Source: Candidatus Gastranaerophilales bacterium (GTDB lineage: Bacteria; Cyanobacteriota; Vampirovibrionia; Gastranaerophilales; Gastranaerophilaceae). Taken from it: a DNA stretch of 40,626 nucleotides. Below are positions 17,055 to 26,139 of the stretch, in pieces. The first letter of the stretch is position 1; each line of letters begins with the position of its first letter. The notes under the pieces are model-generated. The model was not told where the DNA came from. It saw only the letters and a program-made list of their open reading frames with translations, and did no database searches. A program made the position numbers and the translations under genes. The stretch is from the NCBI GenBank assembly GCA_944325105.1, contig CALUYW010000018.1, positions 1 through 40,626 of the forward strand, in the 5' to 3' direction.

Positions 17055-17076
17055 AGCGGGGGTTTTAGCCCCCGCT
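17055..17076. terminator. Terminator between mscS and pepA
   Basis: AGCGGGGG (17055-17062) and CCCCCGCT (17069-17076) form a stem with a 6-base loop. On the minus strand it is followed by a T-rich tract, so it serves pepA well. On the plus strand it is followed by AAAATTTT. Confidence 0.8.
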
Positions 17077-17082
17077 AAAATT

Positions 17083-18576
17083 TTATAATGACATTATGTA
17101 ATTTGTCAGAGTCCTTACCATAACGGCACTTGCGCCTTTATTAAGTTCTCTGTAGGGTTTGTCAATAAAGGCGGTTCCTGCTATATCAATATGAGCCCAG
17201 TTTTTGCTCTTTGTAAAGTTTTGCAGAAATCTTCCCGCTACGCTCGCGCCTGCAAATCTTGAGCCGGTGTTTCTCATATCTGCTATGTCACTTTTTAACA
17301 TTTCTTGCATATCATCATAAATCGGCAATTCCCAAAGGTTTTCACCTGATTCTTTACCTTTTTTGATTATTCTTTTAATCATATCGGGGTTATTGCCCAT
17401 AATGCCCGTTATGTTTTGCCCAAGTGCCACAATGCAAGCGCCAGTGAGAGTTGCAATGTCTATGACTTCATCAGCGTCAAGTTCATCAGCGTAGGTTAGG
17501 ACATCGGCAAGGGTCAGTCTTCCTTCGGCATCGGTGTTATCTACCTCAATTGTCTTGCCGTTTTTAGCCGTTAGGACATCACCTTGTTTATAAGATGTTC
17601 CGCTTGGCATATTTTCACACATTGCACTAAGTGCGTGAACTTCTATATCGGGTTTAAGGGCTGCTATTGCTTGAATAACTCCAAGAACGGTAGCACAGCC
17701 TGACATATCTGTTTTCATTGTAAGCATTGAATTAGCGGGTTTAATGTCTAAACCGCCCGAGTCAAAAGTAATGCCTTTGCCTATAAGGACAATTTTCTTT
17801 CTCGGTTTGTCCGGTTTGTATGTTAAATGAATAAACTTAGGCTCACGCTCACTACCTTGTCCTACTGCAAGGAAAGCGTTAAAGTCCATCTGTTGAAGTT
17901 GTTTTTTATTGTAAACTTTAAAAGTAAGACCCAAATCTTCACTGAAGTTTTTTGCAATTTCCGCTATAGCTTCAGGAGTTGCATTTTGCGCAGGTTCGTT
18001 GATTAGGTCTTTTGTAAAATCCATAGCTGAGCATATAATTTTAGCGTTATTTACGCCAGATTTTGCTGTTTTTTCATCTTTAATATCTTCCGTTGCTATG
18101 CGAATTTTTTTAATCTGCGGTGTGGATTTTTTACTTTTGTATTTATCATAGTCATACATGCCTATTAAGATACCGACCGCAGTCGAGTAGGCGCATTGCT
18201 CAACTGTTATGTTTTTGTTATCAGTGCCCAAAAGTTCAAAAGAAACATTTTTTGCACCAAGTGTTTTATCAAGTTGTTTAATTATTTTTGATGCAAGCTC
18301 GGTTAGTTTCGTTGAGTTAAATTCTTTCTTTTTTCCGAGCCCTACAAGCATAATCTTGTCTGAGGGGATTTTTAGTTGCGTGTGAACAGTAATGCTGTCA
18401 GCAAACTTGCCCTTAAAGCCTTCTTTTTTAATAAGCTGCTCGCTGATAAGACCATTGAGCGCCGTATCAACTTTTTTTTGTGCAGCGTTTAAGTTTTTAT
18501 CGTCTTCAAATACGCCTAAAACAAGTACGTTGCTTAAAATGCTTGTGAGTTCCTGATTTTTAACAGAAATATCCAT
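17083..18576 (-). CDS. pepA: Leucyl aminopeptidase (M17)
   Basis: A 497-residue cytosolic metallo-aminopeptidase that removes N-terminal residues from peptides. The two-metal site is visible: GKGITFDSGG (266-275) with K267 and D272, D290 in the KTDMSG stretch, and the family signature NTDAEGRL (347-354) with D349 and E351. Length is normal. It is the last gene of an HD-GYP, trmFO, pepA operon, with its start 17 bases inside trmFO. Confidence 0.95.
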   Translation of the reverse strand: MDISVKNQELTSILSNVLVLGVFEDDKNLNAAQKKVDTALNGLISEQLIKKEGFKGKFADSITVHTQLKIPSDKIMLVGLGKKKEFNSTKLTELASKIIKQLDKTLGAKNVSFELLGTDNKNITVEQCAYSTAVGILIGMYDYDKYKSKKSTPQIKKIRIATEDIKDEKTAKSGVNNAKIICSAMDFTKDLINEPAQNATPEAIAEIAKNFSEDLGLTFKVYNKKQLQQMDFNAFLAVGQGSEREPKFIHLTYKPDKPRKKIVLIGKGITFDSGGLDIKPANSMLTMKTDMSGCATVLGVIQAIAALKPDIEVHALSAMCENMPSGTSYKQGDVLTAKNGKTIEVDNTDAEGRLTLADVLTYADELDADEVIDIATLTGACIVALGQNITGIMGNNPDMIKRIIKKGKESGENLWELPIYDDMQEMLKSDIADMRNTGSRFAGASVAGRFLQNFTKSKNWAHIDIAGTAFIDKPYRELNKGASAVMVRTLTNYIMSL

Positions 18577-19891
18577 TTCTTATCTCCTTTATGTACTCAA
18601 GTGCAATGCCTGAAAGCAGAGCACTTTTCTCTTCTTTGTTTTTTCTTATCTTTTTATCAATCTCAGGCTTTTTAAGTATTCCCCAGTTGGAATTTATCGG
18701 CTGGAGAGATTTATGTCCTTCAAATGTTATATAATCAAGAAGTGCGCCCAGCATGCATATGGGCTCAAGTTCAATTAACCTTTCACCTCTCAGGTGTCTT
18801 AGCATATTAATACCCGCAAAAAGCCCTGTGGTAATACTTTCACTATATCCTTCCACACCCGTTATTTGTCCTGCAAAAAATAAATCGGGATTTGCTTTTG
18901 TTTGCAAGGTTTTATTTAGGATTTTTGGACTGTTTATAAAAGTATTAGCATGCATTACTCCGTAGCGGACAATTTCAGCGTTTTCAAGTCCGGGGATAGA
19001 TGATAACAAGCGTTTTTGTTCGCCCCATTTTAAATTTGTTTGAAAACCTACAAGGTTATATAAATCTGCCTCTTTGTCGTCCTGACGAAGCTGCACTACT
19101 GCGTAGAACTGATAGTTTTTGTGCTCGGGCTTTCTTGTTCTTGTATCAAAAAGCCCTACGGGTTTCATGGGTCCAAAGCGAAGAGTATCTTTCCCTCTTG
19201 ATGCAAGTACTTCAACAGGCATGCAACCTTCAAAATATTTTGCCTCAAAGCTTTTTAGGGGGATTTTTTCAGCCGTTGTTATTATGTTATAAAAATTTTC
19301 ATACTCTTCTTTATTCATCGGGCAGTTAATAAAATCAGCGCCCCCCTTGTCCCAGCGTGAAGCATAGAAAGCTTTTTTAAAATCTATTGATTCTTTTTTA
19401 ACAATGGGCGCTATAGCGTCAAAAAAGTGAAAGTTCTCTTCTCCTGTCATTTTTTTAATATCGCTGCACAATCCATCTGAAGTTAGAGGTCCTGTGGCAA
19501 TTATTGTAGGAGTATTTTTGGGAATTTCTTTTATTTCTTCTCTTATTACCTTGATGTTAGGGTGATTATTGATTAGCCGCGTTATTTTTGAGCTAAATCC
19601 AAATCTGTCTATTGATAAAGAGTTGCCCGAGGGAACTTTGTTGTTAAACGCTTCTTGTATTAGCTTTGAGCCAAGGATTTTAGCCTCTTCTTTAAGTAAG
19701 CCCGAGGCAGATGATGTGCCGATAGAGCCTAAACTGTTTGAGCACACAAATTCGGCAAAGTCAGAGCTTGTATGTGCTCCTGTAGTTTTGTTCGGGCGCA
19801 TTTCATAAAGTTCTACTTCTATATCATTATCTGCAAGATATAATGCTGCTTCTGAACCTGCCAGCCCCCCTCCTGCAATAATTACTCTCAA
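18560..19891 (-). CDS. trmFO: Folate-dependent tRNA (uracil-54-C5) methyltransferase
   Basis: A 443-residue flavoprotein that makes ribothymidine at tRNA position 54 using methylenetetrahydrofolate and FAD. The FAD motif GGGLAGSEAA (7-16) and the family stretch ELYEMRPNKTTGAHTSSDFA are present. Both catalytic-type cysteines are visible, in VCSNSLGS (about 50) and FEGCMPVEVLASRG (about 223). It overlaps the upstream HD-GYP gene by four bases and pepA by 17. Confidence 0.95.
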   Translation of the reverse strand: MRVIIAGGGLAGSEAALYLADNDIEVELYEMRPNKTTGAHTSSDFAEFVCSNSLGSIGTSSASGLLKEEAKILGSKLIQEAFNNKVPSGNSLSIDRFGFSSKITRLINNHPNIKVIREEIKEIPKNTPTIIATGPLTSDGLCSDIKKMTGEENFHFFDAIAPIVKKESIDFKKAFYASRWDKGGADFINCPMNKEEYENFYNIITTAEKIPLKSFEAKYFEGCMPVEVLASRGKDTLRFGPMKPVGLFDTRTRKPEHKNYQFYAVVQLRQDDKEADLYNLVGFQTNLKWGEQKRLLSSIPGLENAEIVRYGVMHANTFINSPKILNKTLQTKANPDLFFAGQITGVEGYSESITTGLFAGINMLRHLRGERLIELEPICMLGALLDYITFEGHKSLQPINSNWGILKKPEIDKKIRKNKEEKSALLSGIALEYIKEIRNGYFC

Positions 19892-20877
19892 AATTTAAGC
19901 TCCTCAAATGATGTTGTATCCCCGTAGCTTAACATATGCACAAAGGCGTAGAGAGGTTTTGGTGAAAACGCCCTGCTTCCTGCTTTAAGCAGTGCCCTCA
20001 GTGCTTCTCGGAAGTTTGATATTTCAAGGTTTGTAGCAGATGATGTCATATTATCAAAGTGATTGCAGACTGCAATAATTTGAGCATATTCGCTAATCAT
20101 TGTTGAAGATATGCCGTAAGGCCAGCCTGTGCCATCCATTCTTTCGTGATGTTGAAGAGCTACACGGGCTATGTTTTCGCTCAATTTGAGCTCTGTTTTA
20201 ATGAGTCTGTGACCGATAAGAGGATGTTTTTTATAAGCTATTTCCTCGTCTTTTGTCATTTTTGAAATATCCGTTGTTTCGCCTGTGAGTTTAATTTTGC
20301 CAATGTCATGCAAAAGTGCACTGAGTGCTATTTCCATGATCTGTGCTTCGTTGTACTCCAGCTTGTTTGCAAGAAAAACACTAAAGATAGCCGTATTTAG
20401 GGGATGAATATTTCTGTGTTCTCCAAGAAGTTTAAGTTCTGAAAAAAACTGTACATTTTTCTTAATTAGTTGCGAATCTTTTATGATTTTGTCTCGCACT
20501 TCAAGTATCATAGCTTTTGCACGGCTGACATCATTTTGATTAAACACACTAAGGGCGTTAATATAACCGGATTTTAGCTCTATTTGTGTTTCAAAATCAA
20601 TTTTTGATTTTTTATTCAAAGGGCCGTATTTTTTTACATTTTCAATTGTATCCGAACGCGGATTACCTCTTGAGGTGAGAGTTGTATTTTTTTGCGGCAG
20701 GTTTTCCTGAGGCTGCTTTTCTTCTTTTTTATATAGTACTTCATGGTTTCTGACAAGCAAAATTTTCCCGGGCGTGAGTATTTCTCCCGCTTCAAGGATT
20801 TTTATCCCTGCTTCATCGTATAAATCGTAGGGAAGTACTTTTTGTGAAATTATTTCTTCACTGGATACAACTATCAT
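19888..20877 (-). CDS. HD-GYP-type cyclic di-GMP phosphodiesterase-like protein
   Basis: 329 residues from ATG 20877. The N-terminal 60 residues (VLPYDLYDEAG, GEILTPGKILLVRNHEVLYK) resemble the region found before many HD-GYP domains. The catalytic domain has LLHDIGKI and HHERMDGTGWPYG, so the GYP triplet is GWP. The metal ligands appear intact, so hydrolysis of c-di-GMP or a related dinucleotide is likely but unproven. A longer GTG start at 20910 is rejected because it would cover the -10 box TATAAT, six bases before the ATG. It is first in the operon with trmFO and pepA. Confidence 0.8.
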   Translation of the reverse strand: MIVVSSEEIISQKVLPYDLYDEAGIKILEAGEILTPGKILLVRNHEVLYKKEEKQPQENLPQKNTTLTSRGNPRSDTIENVKKYGPLNKKSKIDFETQIELKSGYINALSVFNQNDVSRAKAMILEVRDKIIKDSQLIKKNVQFFSELKLLGEHRNIHPLNTAIFSVFLANKLEYNEAQIMEIALSALLHDIGKIKLTGETTDISKMTKDEEIAYKKHPLIGHRLIKTELKLSENIARVALQHHERMDGTGWPYGISSTMISEYAQIIAVCNHFDNMTSSATNLEISNFREALRALLKAGSRAFSPKPLYAFVHMLSYGDTTSFEELKF

Positions 20878-20883
20878 GACTAA

Positions 20884-20889
20884 ATTATA
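20884..20889 (-). promoter_or_regulatory. -10 box of the HD-GYP operon (leaderless candidate)
   Basis: TATAAT on the minus strand, six bases before ATG 20877, with no ribosome binding site between. The -35 region is weak. Confidence 0.5.
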
Positions 20890-20930
20890 CCCATATTTTT
20901 CAATTTTCACACACGTTATTTGTATGATTA

Positions 20931-20939
20931 TGCTAAAAT
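20931..20939 (+). promoter_or_regulatory. Extended -10 of rlmN (leaderless candidate)
   Basis: TGCTAAAAT is an extended -10 box. The six bases TTTACT separate it from ATG 20946, so the expected transcript start is the A of the start codon. No Shine-Dalgarno is seen. Confidence 0.5.
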
Positions 20940-20945
20940 TTTACT

Positions 20946-21962
20946 ATGGAAGCACTTGTTAAATTTAATCTTTCACAATTAGAAAATTTTGTTGAGTCAT
21001 TGGGTGAAAAAAAGTTTCGCGCCAGACAACTTTTTTCTTGGATTTATTCAAAGTCTGCCTCTGACTTTGATGAGATGACTGATATTAAAAAAGAATTTAG
21101 AGAAAAACTAAAAGCTAGTGCTGTTATTTTAGATACGAAAATTAAAAAAAAGCAGGTCTCATCAGACGGTACAATAAAATATCTTATCGAATATTCTGAC
21201 GGTAACTGTGCAGAAACAGTTCTTATGCGCTTTGATAATCGCTCAAATCTTAGCGCTTGCGTAAGTTCTCAGGTTGGCTGCTATATGGGGTGCGATTTTT
21301 GCGCTACCGCCAAAAGGGGCTTTATAAGAAATCTTGAACCTTATGAAATAATAAGCCAAATACTTACTATCCAGCAAGATACGGGGCTTAAGGTAACAAA
21401 TGTTGTTTTTATGGGGCAGGGCGAGCCCTTAAATAATTTTGACAATGTTTTTAGCGCAATAGAGGCTATTAATGTCAATTTAAATATTGGCATAAGACGG
21501 ATAACAATATCTACCTGCGGCATAGCAGATAAAATTAAAAAAATGTGCGAGTCTGATTTTGTTCCAACTCTTGCAATATCTCTCCACTGTGCTGATAGTG
21601 CAGTTAGAAAACAGATTATGCCTGTAGAGAATAAATACTCGCTTGATGAACTTAAAAAATCACTTATTTATTACAGTGATAAAACCGGCAAGAGGGTTAC
21701 TCTTGAGTATATTTTAATTGGCGGTTTGACTGATACTAAGGAAATGGCGCAGAAGTTGTGCGAATACATTAAAGACCTAAAATGCAATATAAATCTTATC
21801 CCTTATAACCCTATTGGTATAGATAAGTACAAGAAACCAAATAAAAAGGATACTATGATTTTTAAATATCTGCTAGAATCTCAGGGTAAAAAGGTCACCA
21901 TAAGACTTGAGCGAGGCGCTGATATTGATGCTGCATGCGGTCAATTGGCAGGGAAGTCATAA
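20946..21962 (+). CDS. rlmN: Dual-specificity rRNA/tRNA adenine-C2 methyltransferase
   Basis: A 338-residue radical SAM enzyme methylating A2503 of 23S rRNA and A37 of some tRNAs. The cluster cysteines C112, C116 and C119 lie in VGCYMGCDFCATAKRGF. C105, seven residues earlier, and C331 in AACGQLAGK match the two catalytic cysteines of the family. The motifs VVFMGQGEPL and ISTCG are also present. Length is normal. It is divergent from the HD-GYP operon and ends at a strong terminator. Confidence 0.95.
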   Translation: MEALVKFNLSQLENFVESLGEKKFRARQLFSWIYSKSASDFDEMTDIKKEFREKLKASAVILDTKIKKKQVSSDGTIKYLIEYSDGNCAETVLMRFDNRSNLSACVSSQVGCYMGCDFCATAKRGFIRNLEPYEIISQILTIQQDTGLKVTNVVFMGQGEPLNNFDNVFSAIEAINVNLNIGIRRITISTCGIADKIKKMCESDFVPTLAISLHCADSAVRKQIMPVENKYSLDELKKSLIYYSDKTGKRVTLEYILIGGLTDTKEMAQKLCEYIKDLKCNINLIPYNPIGIDKYKKPNKKDTMIFKYLLESQGKKVTIRLERGADIDAACGQLAGKS

Positions 21963-21968
21963 ATTTAA

Positions 21969-21992
21969 AATGCGCTCCTTTTGGAGCGCATT
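21969..21992 (+). terminator. Terminator after rlmN
   Basis: AATGCGCTCC (21969-21978) and GGAGCGCATT (21983-21992) form a perfect 10-bp stem with a TTTT loop, between the convergent rlmN and fliD. Confidence 0.8.
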
Positions 21993-22020
21993 AATGCTTT
22001 TATGGGATTGCGTAAGGTTG

Positions 22021-23769
22021 TTAGCTTAAAAACGCGGAATATTGTTGTTGCATCTTAGCTATCATTTCATCCATATGCTGAAATTGTCTTGTGAGTTGTG
22101 TTTCGTAGGCGTCAAGGCTTTCATACGCTCTTGTAATTCTATCTTCCTGAGCGCTTAGCAGTCTTGATATAGAATCGCTTTTAACGGTAAACATTCCTGT
22201 TGTTACGTCAAGAGTATTGTTTACCTTTTCTACCATTTTATCAAAAATGCCGTTTTTATTTCTGGTAGTACCGCCTGAAATTAAGTTTCTGACAGAAGTT
22301 GAATCTTTTGCCCAAGCTTCATCAAAAGCTTTTTCATCAAATTTTAAAGTAGTAGCACTATCGTCAACGGATAAGCCTGCTTCACCGGTTGAAATACCTA
22401 TTTGAGACAGCATTCCAAAGGAGCCGTTGTCACTTACAAAAGAACTCAACATATTTCTAAGTTCGTTTTGCAGACCGCGCAAATTTATATCCATTTCAAG
22501 ATAGCCGTCTTGTGCGGTTGCTTCCTTTATTTGCTCGGTTACTTTATTGTACGCATCAACAAATTCTTTTATGGCGTTTTTAACGTCAGTGAGGTCACTT
22601 TCAACATTTAAGTTAACTTCTGTGGTTTTGTTGTCGTCACTGCCGTCGGTTACTTTTTTTGCAGTAATGGTTAAGCCTGAAATACCGGATGATTCGCTTG
22701 TTATAGTGTTTGAAGATGAGACAATTTTGTTGCCGTCAACCGTTACTATTGCATTTTGTCCAAGTGTCTGAGAACCTTCGGCCAGTGCTCCGTCTTTTGT
22801 AAGCCCAAATACATCAAAGAAATTTGTGCCCTCGGCCTCAAGGCTTATGTTGAATTCACCTGTTTCTTTGGATGTAAATATAAGTTTGTTAGTTAGGGTG
22901 TCATATTTTGCACTTACTTTTGCCTCTTCTGTAGAGTTAATTTTGTTGATTAAGTCTTGAAGTGCTGTAGATTCGGTTATTTCAAACTCTACACCGTTGA
23001 TTTTTATTGTGCCTTCGCTAACGGGTTGGCTGAGTCCGCTTTGCTCACTTGTCAACGGCTTGTTTGTTAAAAACGAGGTAAGTGTATAGGCACTTTTGTA
23101 GCCTGTATCTGTAGCCTCTGTAAGCTTCATGATGCTTGCAAAATTTGAAGTATCGGAAAAACCGCCCAGAGATATTTTTTCTCCGTTTGTTGCAGCTATT
23201 TCAAACGTGCCGTCATCATTTATCTTTGCGTTAACTTTTCCACCCGAGACGTCATTTATTTTATTTGCAATGTCGCCAAGTGTGTCGTTATCTTTGTCTA
23301 TTTCTATTTCATACTTTTTGTTGTCGACGTAGAAAGAGAATGCTCCGCCTTTGGCTTGATTGTTACCGACTTCTGAATATTTTGTATCTTCATTTATTAA
23401 TTTTCCAGGCACTGTTGTACCTTGTGCAACGGTGCTTGTTGCAAGTTGTTCTACGGATATTTTAATATTTCCTGTTGCAAGTCCGCTTGAGCTTGTTGCA
23501 CTTACGTATGCATCATTACTGGAGGTAACATTGGTTTTGCCCCAGATATCATTGCTTGTTCCGCTTATAACGCTTGTAAAGTTCTTAAGTGCGCTTTGCA
23601 GTGCAGTAAAAGAAGTTTTTATTGTGCTTAGTGCGCTGCTTTGATTTTCAAGGTCGGTTTTTTTTGTTTCAAGCGGGGTTATTGTAGAGAGTTTTTTTGC
23701 TTCTACAAGTTGCTCAATCCAAGAATTAAAATCCAGCCCTGACCCCAGGCCGCTAAACTGTATACTCAT
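22021..23769 (-). CDS. fliD: Flagellar filament cap protein (HAP2)
   Basis: A 582-residue protein that caps the flagellar filament and helps flagellin fold. The N-terminus FSGLGSGLDFNSWIEQLVEA is the FliD_N signature. The C-terminal third has YNKVTEQIKEAT and the heptad-rich end ETQLTRQFQHMDEMIAKMQQ of FliD_C. The middle is Thr/Ser-rich and variable, as expected for the exposed domains. It is the last gene of the flagellar cluster, 105 bases after the CDF transporter. Confidence 0.93.
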   Translation of the reverse strand: MSIQFSGLGSGLDFNSWIEQLVEAKKLSTITPLETKKTDLENQSSALSTIKTSFTALQSALKNFTSVISGTSNDIWGKTNVTSSNDAYVSATSSSGLATGNIKISVEQLATSTVAQGTTVPGKLINEDTKYSEVGNNQAKGGAFSFYVDNKKYEIEIDKDNDTLGDIANKINDVSGGKVNAKINDDGTFEIAATNGEKISLGGFSDTSNFASIMKLTEATDTGYKSAYTLTSFLTNKPLTSEQSGLSQPVSEGTIKINGVEFEITESTALQDLINKINSTEEAKVSAKYDTLTNKLIFTSKETGEFNISLEAEGTNFFDVFGLTKDGALAEGSQTLGQNAIVTVDGNKIVSSSNTITSESSGISGLTITAKKVTDGSDDNKTTEVNLNVESDLTDVKNAIKEFVDAYNKVTEQIKEATAQDGYLEMDINLRGLQNELRNMLSSFVSDNGSFGMLSQIGISTGEAGLSVDDSATTLKFDEKAFDEAWAKDSTSVRNLISGGTTRNKNGIFDKMVEKVNNTLDVTTGMFTVKSDSISRLLSAQEDRITRAYESLDAYETQLTRQFQHMDEMIAKMQQQYSAFLS

Positions 23770-23874
23770 ATTTTGATTCCTTATCGATAAAAAACAAATA
23801 AATCCTTTTATATCTTAGTATATTCCACAATGTTTTTTTTATAATCGTATAAAAACAGGAAATGTAACTTTTTG

Positions 23875-24774
23875 TTACTTATTGGCGCATTTGCAGTATG
23901 GCTCTGCATGTATTATTATATCACAGTTTTTGAGGTTTTTTCGTATCTGTGTTTCAATTTCATCGCATATATTGTGTGCCTCAAGCAGTGTCATTCCTGA
24001 GGGTAGAAAAATTGTCATTTGAATGAGCCTTTTTGAGCCTGATTTGGATGTTCTTATTTGCTTTGCACCAATAACCCCATGGGCCCTAAAGCCGTTTAGC
24101 GCTTCGTCTATTTTTTCTTTATCTTCTTTTGGTAATGACCCGTCAAGCAAATTGTTTGAGCTTTGTTTGGTGAGCTTTATTCCTGTTCTCAGGATTATTG
24201 CCGCAACAAAAATGGCTATAATCGGGTCTAAAATATTTAGGCCGGTAATTTTTACCGCTACAAGTCCTGCAATTATACCTAAAGACGAATAAATATCTGC
24301 TCTTAGGTGTTCCGAGTCTGTTTTTAGGGCTATAGAATCTGTTTTTATGGCAATTCTGTCAAGATACGAACTTATAAGCCAGTTTACAACTACCGATAAA
24401 CACATTATTAAAATACCTATGGTAGTGTGTATTTCGTAATTTCCTCCATGGGTTATAATTTTTTCACATGCTACAAAAAGAATATATAAAGCTGTAAGTA
24501 TTATAAGAATTGCCTCGACAAAGCCTGCCAAGTCTTCGTATTTGCCATGTCCGTACGGATGGTCATCATCTGCCGGTTTTGCTGATTTTGAAACCGAAAA
24601 ATACGCAAGACACGATGCGCTTAAGTCTGCAAATGAGTGAAGCGCTTCGGACAACACGCTTATACTGCCGGATAAAATTCCTGCCAGCACTTTAATTAAA
24701 ATTAAAACCGTATTTGAAGCTATGGATACGGCCGCGCCGAATTTCTTTTCTTGTGCAAGTTCTTTTGTTATCAT
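23875..24774 (-). CDS. Cation diffusion facilitator (CDF) metal exporter
   Basis: A 299-residue membrane transporter that exports divalent metals such as Zn, Fe or Mn by proton exchange. Helix 2 carries HSFADLSAS (HxxxD), followed by DDHPYGHGKYEDLAGF, and helix 5 carries HLRADIYSS (HxxxD). Together these form the metal site, and a cytoplasmic C-terminal domain follows. The ATG shares one base with the stop of the fliT-like gene. A metal exporter translationally coupled to flagellar chaperones is an unusual position. Confidence 0.9.
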   Translation of the reverse strand: MITKELAQEKKFGAAVSIASNTVLILIKVLAGILSGSISVLSEALHSFADLSASCLAYFSVSKSAKPADDDHPYGHGKYEDLAGFVEAILIILTALYILFVACEKIITHGGNYEIHTTIGILIMCLSVVVNWLISSYLDRIAIKTDSIALKTDSEHLRADIYSSLGIIAGLVAVKITGLNILDPIIAIFVAAIILRTGIKLTKQSSNNLLDGSLPKEDKEKIDEALNGFRAHGVIGAKQIRTSKSGSKRLIQMTIFLPSGMTLLEAHNICDEIETQIRKNLKNCDIIIHAEPYCKCANK

Positions 24775-25145
24775 TATTCTAATATATCAATTGTAGAGTA
24801 TGTTTCAGGCATTTTGGAAAGGTATGCTCCTGTTATTTTTTTACCTTTGGCAACCTTTTGCAGTTCTTGTTTGAGGGCTGCTTGCTTGTTTTTTAAAAGC
24901 TCAATATTTGCTTTCTCATATTCTTCTATTTTTCTCCTCAATTCAAGCCTTTTTATTTCTTCTTCAGGACTTGTTTTTAGGGTTTTTTCAAATCTTAAAA
25001 TGCTTTTTATAAGCTCGCCTTTATTCCTCAGGATGTCGTCCAGTTCTTGAATTTTTCCGCTTTGGATTATTTCCTCTACTTGTTTGCATATTTTATATGC
25101 CCTGTCGTACAGATGCACAAGGTGGTTAAAATTATTATTCGTCAT
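24774..25145 (-). CDS. FliT/FlgN-like flagellar chaperone
   Basis: 123 residues from ATG 25145; an upstream ATG at 25175 lies inside fliS and is less likely. It is almost all alpha-helical with a charged heptad pattern (IQELDDILRNKGELIKSI, RKIEEYEKANIELLKNKQ), as in the FliT and FlgN export chaperones. Its position right after fliS and in the same operon as fliD, the usual FliT client, supports FliT. Sequence signal alone is weak. Confidence 0.6.
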   Translation of the reverse strand: MTNNNFNHLVHLYDRAYKICKQVEEIIQSGKIQELDDILRNKGELIKSILRFEKTLKTSPEEEIKRLELRRKIEEYEKANIELLKNKQAALKQELQKVAKGKKITGAYLSKMPETYSTIDILE

Positions 25146-25590
25146 CGTCTTCTTCTTCAAAATCGTCTTCGTCATCGTCGCTTGTATTTTTTACCCTTGC
25201 AATAAGCTCTGTTCTTTCTTTTTGTGCAATGACAATGGCCTTCTCCCATGTAGCCTTGAGTTCTTTAAGAAATTTTAAAACTTCGTCCACTGGTGCAATT
25301 TCATGTTTAATGTTTGCGTGAATAAGTCTTGAAATAAAGTATTCGTACAGATTGATTAAATTTGTTGCAAGTTCGGGATTTGGCTCTTTATCAATTGTGT
25401 TTATAAACTCTTCAAGAATTCTCTGTGCACCCATTAGATTATTGTGCGACTGTTCGTAGTTTTTCTCATTTAGTGCGATTTTTGCCTTGTTTAAAAATTG
25501 TATCGCGCCGTCGTAGAGCATTATGAGTATTTTTTCATTAGATGCGGTTTCAACGGTTGTTTTTTGGTATTGTTTTACATATTGATTCAT
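25135..25590 (-). CDS. fliS: Flagellin export chaperone
   Basis: A 151-residue FliS, which binds the C-terminus of flagellin and prevents early polymerisation. QYQKTTVETASNEKILIMLY and DGAIQFLNKAK at the start are the family signature, followed by the four-helix pattern with NLMGAQRILEEF. The C-terminus carries an added acidic tail (138-151) in which 13 of 14 residues are Asp or Glu. That tail is not part of the usual fold. It overlaps the fliT-like gene by 11 bases. Confidence 0.93.
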   Translation of the reverse strand: MNQYVKQYQKTTVETASNEKILIMLYDGAIQFLNKAKIALNEKNYEQSHNNLMGAQRILEEFINTIDKEPNPELATNLINLYEYFISRLIHANIKHEIAPVDEVLKFLKELKATWEKAIVIAQKERTELIARVKNTSDDDEDDFEEEDDDE

Positions 25591-25596
25591 TTGTTC

Positions 25597-26022
25597 TTAT
25601 ACCCTTTTGTTTATAAGAATCCCGCCGGGATTTTTTAAATTATCCACCAGAGAAGACAGCTCGCCGGGAGTTATTTCCTGTATCATTTTGTTTTCTTGTT
25701 TGTTATATATTGATAGACTGCTATTGTTTTCATCAATTCTTATTTCGTACACATCTTTGTTTGAAAGGTCGATTTTTGGAAAATCAAGTTTTTCTTCACT
25801 ATTTTCTTTTTGTTCCTCTTCCTCTTCGCTTGAACTTTCTCCGCCGAAAAAAGAAGTATTTTCCTTATCATCAGTGTCTATTGCGCCTTTTTTATCAAGC
25901 GAGTTTACACTTCTTGAACCGCTTCCAATGTTAGCGAGCATCTGAGAATTGAGTGTATTTTCTTTTGAAGTGTTTTCCTGTGTTATTCTAAGCTGATTAA
26001 CGGAAATTCCATCAAGTCCCAT
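25597..26022 (-). CDS. FlaG-like flagellar protein with acidic linker
   Basis: 141 residues. The last 50 (YEIRIDENNSSLSIYNKQ, then MIQEITPGELSSLVDNL) match the FlaG pattern of a beta-hairpin followed by an I-P-x-E helix. FlaG proteins influence filament length and usually lie beside fliD and fliS, as here. Residues 1-90 are low-complexity, with a run of Glu and Ser near 62-78. Probably the first gene of the flagellar operon. AGGGC precedes the ATG. Confidence 0.65.
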   Translation of the reverse strand: MGLDGISVNQLRITQENTSKENTLNSQMLANIGSGSRSVNSLDKKGAIDTDDKENTSFFGGESSSEEEEEQKENSEEKLDFPKIDLSNKDVYEIRIDENNSSLSIYNKQENKMIQEITPGELSSLVDNLKNPGGILINKRV

Positions 26023-26139
26023 ATTTTTGCCCTATGCTTATATTTTACATTATCGCATAACTTTCTTATAAATTAAATGGTGTATTTTAATTATTTTTAT
26101 TATAAACTATAATCATACTGTATTTATAGGGGTGAATTA

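Noticed and set aside
20878-20910. GTG start for the HD-GYP gene, 33 bases upstream
   Set aside because: It would place the -10 box TATAAT inside the coding region, and has no ribosome binding site.
25146-25175. Longer start of the fliT-like gene
   Set aside because: It lies within the acidic tail codons of fliS; the ATG at 25145 gives a normal small overlap.
25607-25945. 112-codon plus-strand frame
   Set aside because: It mirrors the Glu/Ser-rich FlaG-like gene, so the Ser/Phe/Leu-rich product is an artefact.
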